Assembly: GCA_021307315.1 (NCBI GenBank)
Contig: JAJSPD010000134.1
Location: 1 to 64,000, forward strand
From: Bisporella sp. PMI_857
Taxonomy: Eukaryota; Ascomycota; Leotiomycetes; Helotiales; Helotiaceae
Direction of reading: 5' to 3'
Length of the DNA stretch: 64,000 bases
Below are positions 58,718 through 64,000 of the stretch, piece by piece; the stretch's first letter is position 1; each line of letters starts with the position of its first letter. The notes under the pieces were generated by a model that saw nothing but the letters and a program-made list of their open reading frames with translations, did no database searches and was not told the DNA's origin. The translations under genes were made by a program, and so were the position numbers.

Positions 58718-61300
58718 GTTGGTGTATCCGCTGGATCGATGACTGCGTGTAAATGGCTTCAATTTGCTTGATAGATTGACGAGGGAGGGTGTTTCGGCGT
58801 CAAAAGGTGATTCTAATCAATCTTCTGTACTGAATGGCACGAGCTTCCCTCTGGTGCCTGCCACAGGTATAGCGCGGATGACGTCCCGCTCAGGCCGCGC
58901 CTTTGGTTTCTTTGTTGCCCGAGAATATTGTTTAGTCGTGGAGCTTAGAGTTTAAGGCTAGGCGATGATTGGGCTTCTTTGTTGGTCAAGAACAAGTCCT
59001 AGCCAGCTAAGCGTTGGGATGCGGTGCTAATGGGAGAGTTGGTGTAGGCTTGAGTCGGGTGCGATAGAAGAGGGGGAATCCCCGCGATGAGGTTGTTTTT
59101 GGGTTGGTTTTGGATTTTGGTAAGGCACAGATGGTGGATAACGAGATTATGAGCGATTGATATTTGGGGGCGAAAGGGGGGGGTGTTATTACTTAGAAGA
59201 GAGAGTGTGTGTGTGAGAGAGAGAGGGAGAGAGAGTGACAAGTGGAAGAGTGGACAACAAAAAAGTAGTTAGAGAAGGACTTATATTGGGCGCTGCATTG
59301 AGGAAAGGGAGGGGAAAGGCAGGGGAGGCGGGGAGAAGCAGAAGCAGAAGCAGAGGCTTGTGAATCCAATCCAATGGAGCGATCGGACCCCACCTTCTAC
59401 GGGACTGCACCACTGTACTTACTTCTAGTGCTCTATACAGTTAGAGGGGGACAATACCGCTGTCCTGTGCGGCGTGTACTTGGCTCTACTTGGCTCAGGC
59501 TAACAGTGTGGGGTAAATGGTAAAAATGCTGCACTTATGAAGGGATATAGTAAAATAGTCCCCGTCAATCTTGGTGCGGGCGCGCGCCCCACTAACCTTA
59601 CACTAACATACCTACTACTGTATGTTCACTGTATAGTATGTACTACGACTTGTGACTACTGTAACTACTGTACGGGGGGGGCAACTCTATTATAACCAAG
59701 TAACTGATGCTACAGGTATAGGCATTTCTTTCCACACTTGGTCTAGTACATACAGCACGCTGAAGCACAGCATTACTCAAGCACCCATACAACACAGCAA
59801 GTATCGACAAACCCATCCATATAAGATCTGCGGCCATTCGTTTACCGTAGTTTACAGTAGGCGAAAGAGAGGCGGCTGTTGATGTAGATCCGCCCCTTGG
59901 CCCACTCGTCATCCCCTGGGAATGAATGCCTCGTACGGGACTTACGAACACATCCCATTGACAACCTTGACGAAAGGATGATTAAGCCCAAGCAAGATCC
60001 CCAATAGAGCTCACTCACACCACTCACTGTGCGGTACAGGAGCCAAGCGCTCGCTTCCCAGCCAGGAAAATCTCAACCGTCACCTTATATCACAGTCGAA
60101 TCATCTTTCCTCATGATAGTTATCCGATTATGCTTTCACGGGCTGCGTCACACGCGGATGTAAGGTTTGCAGGGATATCATCATTGTCTCGTCCCTTGAT
60201 AGGTCAAAGCACCACCAGCCAAGTCAAGTGTAGGCAAACCTTGGCACGCCCCAAAAGATAACTAGCAAGTAGCAAGTACACAATACATATCAAAAGATCC
60301 TGTCGCTAGCTAGGGTTCCCGCATACGCCAGATTAAGTGGGTGCTGCAAAAGTAGTATGTATCTCCAAGTATGATATCTCCTTCATCACCAACTTCGCTG
60401 GCTCATTGGTGATCCTTGCGGCGACATGTGCATTTGGTTCAAACACGCCATGTTCGTCGTTCCACCGCTACACATCAGACAATCCTCGCAGTCTTGCTAC
60501 AGTGATGCTCTTCCATTTCATGGATCCATTACAGGAGTTGGCCAACCTACCCGCGTTTGTCCATGTCTTCCCATTAACTTGACAACTTCGTAACCTCCAT
60601 TGCTTCGGAGCCGGGGGTTAAAGTGAGAAGTCTATTCTGGGCAAGGCCAGATGCTGGTTGAGGTTTAATAAGAATAGGGCTTGATTGAGATTTTTTGGTC
60701 GTCAAGGGAGGATAACTCAGTAATATGCCTAGAATGAATGCATACAACACCGCCTTATCATAATCAAATCAGTTGTCATTGTTCACACATCCATGGCACG
60801 AGGGAACCATTGGAGGTTTTTAAGTCTCCCGCATATTTTTCAGTGGCTGTATTAGAAACAAGCATAGTTTTTGGCAATTCTTCCTGAACTGTGCCAACGA
60901 TTCACTTGAAAAATAGTGTGAGTTTAAGATTTGACCAAGGACCTCAACTGAGAAGTCAGTCAGTTGGTGAAGGGTGGTGAGACATCCCTCAGCACTGTTA
61001 TTGTCACTGTAAGATATACATACAAATACATGCTTGGCTCTGATCTCACATTTGGGCCTAATGGTAGAGGGCAACCTTTAAATGCCCACAGGGTATGTGG
61101 CTAAGTAAGCCACGTGACTATTAATAAGCGTCACGTACTAACTCGCTTTGCCAGCTCTGTCCTTGTCTTTGTCCTTAACTGATTGTCGCTAGGTGTTCAT
61201 ACACTAATTGATATTACAAGTGTGGTCATGTACTGTTCTCAGCCTATGGCTGGTAAAGTTGTATTCCAGTTCTTTAGGTTTTTGACCATTTTAGCCGAAT
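58718..61300. other. Non-coding flank with simple repeats
   Basis: 2.6 kb without a recognised gene. It contains a mixed (GT)n/(GA)n tract (59207-59240) and short GCAGAA repeats (about 59336-59353). There is a 12-bp GC palindrome (59578-59589) and a cluster of ACTACTGTA motifs (59608-59672). From about 61080 the DNA grades into the AT-rich block. Confidence 0.5.
59203..59240. repeat. Mixed (GT)n (GA)n microsatellite
   Basis: GAGAGTGTGTGTGTGAGAGAGAGAG followed by GGAGAGAGAG, upstream of the low-complexity gene. Its reverse complement is a CT-rich promoter tract. Confidence 0.85.
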
Positions 61301-61331
61301 TTTAGTAAAAAATAAATCAGTTTTAACAAAA

Positions 61332-61356
61332 ACTATAAATATATATATATATATAT
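61332..61356. repeat. (TA)n microsatellite
   Basis: About ten TA units at the left edge of the AT-rich block. Confidence 0.85.
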
Positions 61357-61757
61357 GCTTTTTATTATTTAAGCCGTTTAAACTGCAAAACTGCAAAACT
61401 GACTTTTACTGCTACTTTTTTATAAATAATAATACTGTTTATACACTTGTAAAACTTAATAAAAAAAACTTGTATAAAAAAAGTTTTTAATTTTTCGAAA
61501 CGTTTTGTTTTTTTAAAAGTAATAATAGTAATTAAGAAAAATTTTAAACCGATTCGATTTCCTCTTTTTAAACTTCGAATTTTAGTTTTAATACAAAAAA
61601 AAAACGTTTTAAAAAAAAGCAATATACCGCGCAAAAAAAGCTTATTTTTTGAACAATATAAATTTATAAGTTTTTTTGTAAACAAATAAAGTTATACAAA
61701 ACTAAATTACAATAATTATAAAAAAAGGTTTAAAATATATTATACACACTAAAAACT

Positions 61758-61960
61758 TAAAATAATAAAAATAATAAAATAATAAAAATAATAAAAATAA
61801 TAAAAATAATAAAAATAATAAAAATAATAAAAATAATAAAAATAATAAAAATAATAAAAATAATAAAAATAATAAAAATAATAAAAATAATAAAAATAAT
61901 AAAAATAATAAAATAATAAAAATAATAAAACTAATAAAACTAATAAAACTAATAAAACCA
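61758..61960. repeat. 9-bp minisatellite, unit AAAAATAAT
   Basis: About 200 bp of tandem AAAAATAAT, roughly 20 copies, with an occasional 8-bp unit lacking one A. The last three or four copies carry a T-to-C variant (AAAACTAAT). On the minus strand it yields a meaningless Tyr/Phe-repeat ORF, which is not a gene. Confidence 0.95.
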
Positions 61961-63424
61961 AACTAATGTCAGGCGCCAGGATGTCACGTGCTGGGGGGCA
62001 ATAAAGGGAGCTCGGTAAAAGCACTGAAACTTGGCATGTAAAAGCACGTAAAAAGCCGCTAAAAGTTCGGAGAGTATAAGTAAAAAACTCGAGACGTAGT
62101 AGAAAAAGTAAAAATTGGTTTTTGTTTAATATAAGTTGATTTGTGCTATATTACTTTAGTACTTTATATTTTAATTTTTTTTAACGAAGTGTAGTTCGGC
62201 ACGAATTAAAAAAGTATTGTACTCGAAACGCTATAGTATTAAAAAATAAATTAAAAAAACAGCTAATTTTGCTTTTACGGCTCGGCGATTTATTACTCGG
62301 TTTTTTACAGAAAACTTGAGTTTTAATTTATTTTTAATTATTAGTACAGTTTACGTGTGCAAAAAACCAAAAAAAAGGTAACATTCGGAAAAAATCGAAA
62401 ACAAAACGTTTTAAAAACAACAAAAAAACGATAACGTTGTTAAAAACACACAAAATATACTAGTTTACGAGTTATTTCGTGTAGCAAATTTTTAGAAAAA
62501 AATACGTTAAGCGAAACAACGCAAAAAACAAAAACTAGAATTAAGCAATATTGCTAAAAAATTTAAAAAAGTTAAAAAACAGCAAAGAATTTTTTTAAAA
62601 AAAAACTACGTAGTTTAAGCGATTTCGAAAAAAAAATAAAAGCTAACTAAAAAAAAAACTAAAACGAAACAATACTAATATACCGGTAAACGTTTTTAAA
62701 CAAAACAAAATTTAAAACAAAAAAACTTAAAACAAAAAAGTTTAAACGCTAGTTATTTTTTTAGCAACTAATGCTAAAATTTAAAAATTTACTTAATTTT
62801 TTAAAAAAAAATTATTATTAAAAGTGCAGTTTTTTGTATTAGCCGCAAAACGCTGTTTTAAAAAAAATAAAAATTATTACTTTTTTAATAATACGCAGAA
62901 AATAAACTATTGTGTCGCTGTTTTCGATATAATAACAAAACGAAAGTAAACTAGTTATAAATCGAAAATAAAAATCGGCAATACTATATAAAAAAATTTA
63001 TAGCTTTTTTTTATAATTTGTTTACGAATAAAAATAATCGAAAACTAAATATAACTAGTAAATTAAAAAACGTTAAACAGCGAAAAAACTAGTTAGTAAA
63101 AACTTTTGCAATATATTTAAAAACGCTCGAAAAAAAACTAAAAATCGTAAACGACGCGTATTGTTAACGTACGTTATTCGAAAAGTTTACAAATAATTTA
63201 AAAATTTGTATTTTGCGTTATAAAAAAGTTTTTAAAAGCCGGAAAACGTTAATATTTTTAGCTCGAAAAATAAAAAGTGCAAAAAAAATTATTAGCAATT
63301 TTAGTAGTTTAACTAAAAAAGCTATAAAAAACTTACAAAAAAGCACCGATGCTTTTACGTTTGCAGTTAAATCGAAAATGCCGGTTTAACGTTTTATAGC
63401 AAAAAATATTTAAAAAGCATTTTG

Positions 63425-63616
63425 TGTCACGATCACGATCCTATGGCCTGTAAAGGCGCTGAATAGGTGCTTCAATTACGAGAATACTAAACTAAAGAGG
63501 AAAGGTGTAGCTGTTGCTGTGGCATCCCTAACATAAAGACCATGACCACGTGACCGCCATAGGCGAGCTGGTAAGCGAACCAATGGGCGTCTGGTGCGAT
63601 ATTGAGGACCGTGACA
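63425..63616. mobile_element. Probable solo LTR (192 bp) with 5-bp target-site duplication
   Basis: A normal-composition segment inside the AT-rich block begins TGTCACG and ends CGTGACA. It is flanked on both sides by TTTTG (63420-63424 and 63617-63621). TG...CA ends, a short inverted terminal repeat and a 5-bp duplication are the marks of an LTR retrotransposon LTR left after recombination. No internal retroelement coding remains. A 192-bp DNA-transposon MITE with 7-bp inverted ends is the main alternative. The clean sequence shows that it inserted after the surrounding DNA decayed, or was too short to be mutated. Confidence 0.7.
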
Positions 63617-64000
63617 TTTTGAGTAAAACGAATCGTACTTTTATTAGTATTAGCAAAAAAAGTAAACGTAATACTATTCGATATTATCGATATAGTAAAA
63701 AAAGTTATTTATTTTTAAATACTTTAATATAAAATATTATAACTGTAAAAAAAAAGCATATTTTTACTAATTGCTTAAAGTTTAAACAAAAAAACGAAAA
63801 AACTTATTTTTAATATTTTTTTTACTAAAAAAAACGAGCGAAAACGCCAAAAAAAACGAATAGTTATTTTAGTACGTATATTTAATGTCGAAAAAAAAAC
63901 GGAAAAAATACAAATATTTATTAACAATAGTACAAAACAAAACTGTGTAAAACAATTTTTAGCTATATAATATAATTAAAAGTCGAAAAACGTTTAGTTT

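Larger units (their letters stand above)
61300..64000. repeat. Extremely AT-rich block (degenerate repeat DNA), runs to window end
   Basis: Composition switches abruptly at about 61300 to long A and T runs with few C or G. No plausible protein is encoded in any frame. Two short islands of normal composition interrupt it (about 61965-62060 and 63420-63640). Such AT-rich isochores in ascomycetes usually come from repeats mutated by RIP-like C-to-T change. Here the remaining cytosines are found mainly as ACN, GCN or TCG, and TCA/TCT/TCC are almost absent (see findings). Confidence 0.8.

Noticed and set aside
61749..62024. 91-aa minus-strand ORF of Tyr/Phe repeats
   Set aside because: It is only the translation of the 9-bp AAAAATAAT minisatellite.
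1..64000. Search for tRNA, rRNA, CRISPR array and secondary-metabolite cluster
   Set aside because: No tRNA B-box-like sequence with a foldable context, no rRNA segment, no spaced direct repeats, and no PKS, NRPS or terpene-synthase motifs were seen.

Overview
The window is nuclear DNA of a filamentous ascomycete (Pezizomycotina). The reasons are short GT-AG introns (about 46-66 bp, many with a CTAAC-type branch site), a fungal gene set (NSP1, CRT10, a Mep-type ammonium transporter, a NUC-1/PHO4 bHLH factor, Cdc14, 14-3-3, EAF6, ENV7/STK16 kinase), and DNA that looks altered by fungal repeat-silencing mutation. Class Leotiomycetes (Helotiales) is my guess from the general look of the proteins; it is not shown by the sequence.

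Layout. (1) 1-12 kb is a gene-poor accessory zone. It holds the 3' end of one DUF1996 gene, a complete DUF1996 paralogue in opposite orientation (6762-7996), a cytochrome P450 relic (about 2062-2340), a pseudogene carrying eight in-frame TAG stops (5272-5832), a degenerate coding relic near 10.4-10.7 kb and a 173-bp pogo-like MITE (2753-2925). (2) 12-59 kb is a conserved core: MEP (-), CRT10 (+, 12 exons), NUC-1-like bHLH (-), a membrane-anchored beta-propeller-like protein (+), PCC1 (-), CDC14 (+), 14-3-3 (-), the ATP synthase inhibitor IF1 (+), NSP1 (-), an acidic Laa2-like protein (+), EAF6 (+), an F-box/JmjC protein (-), eIF4A (+), a coiled-coil protein (+), an ENV7/STK16 kinase (-), an intracellular dipeptidyl peptidase V (+) and a low-complexity conserved protein (-). 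Orientation mostly alternates, giving a run of divergent promoter pairs and convergent ends. Gaps of 3.4 and 5.5 kb separate the first genes; from 28.7 kb on the genes are dense. (3) 59-61.3 kb is non-coding. (4) 61.3-64 kb is an extremely AT-rich block with a 9-bp minisatellite, an unusual cytosine-context bias, and a short normal-composition insertion that looks like a solo LTR with a 5-bp target-site duplication.

The core genes are housekeeping (translation, nuclear pore, chromatin, tRNA t6A, cell-cycle exit, nutrient uptake and regulation) and do not form a pathway cluster. I found no biosynthetic cluster, CRISPR, tRNA or rRNA gene. All exon models were built by hand from splice signals, reading-frame continuity and family knowledge. 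Every multi-exon gene given below closes to a whole number of codons. Nothing was checked against a database.
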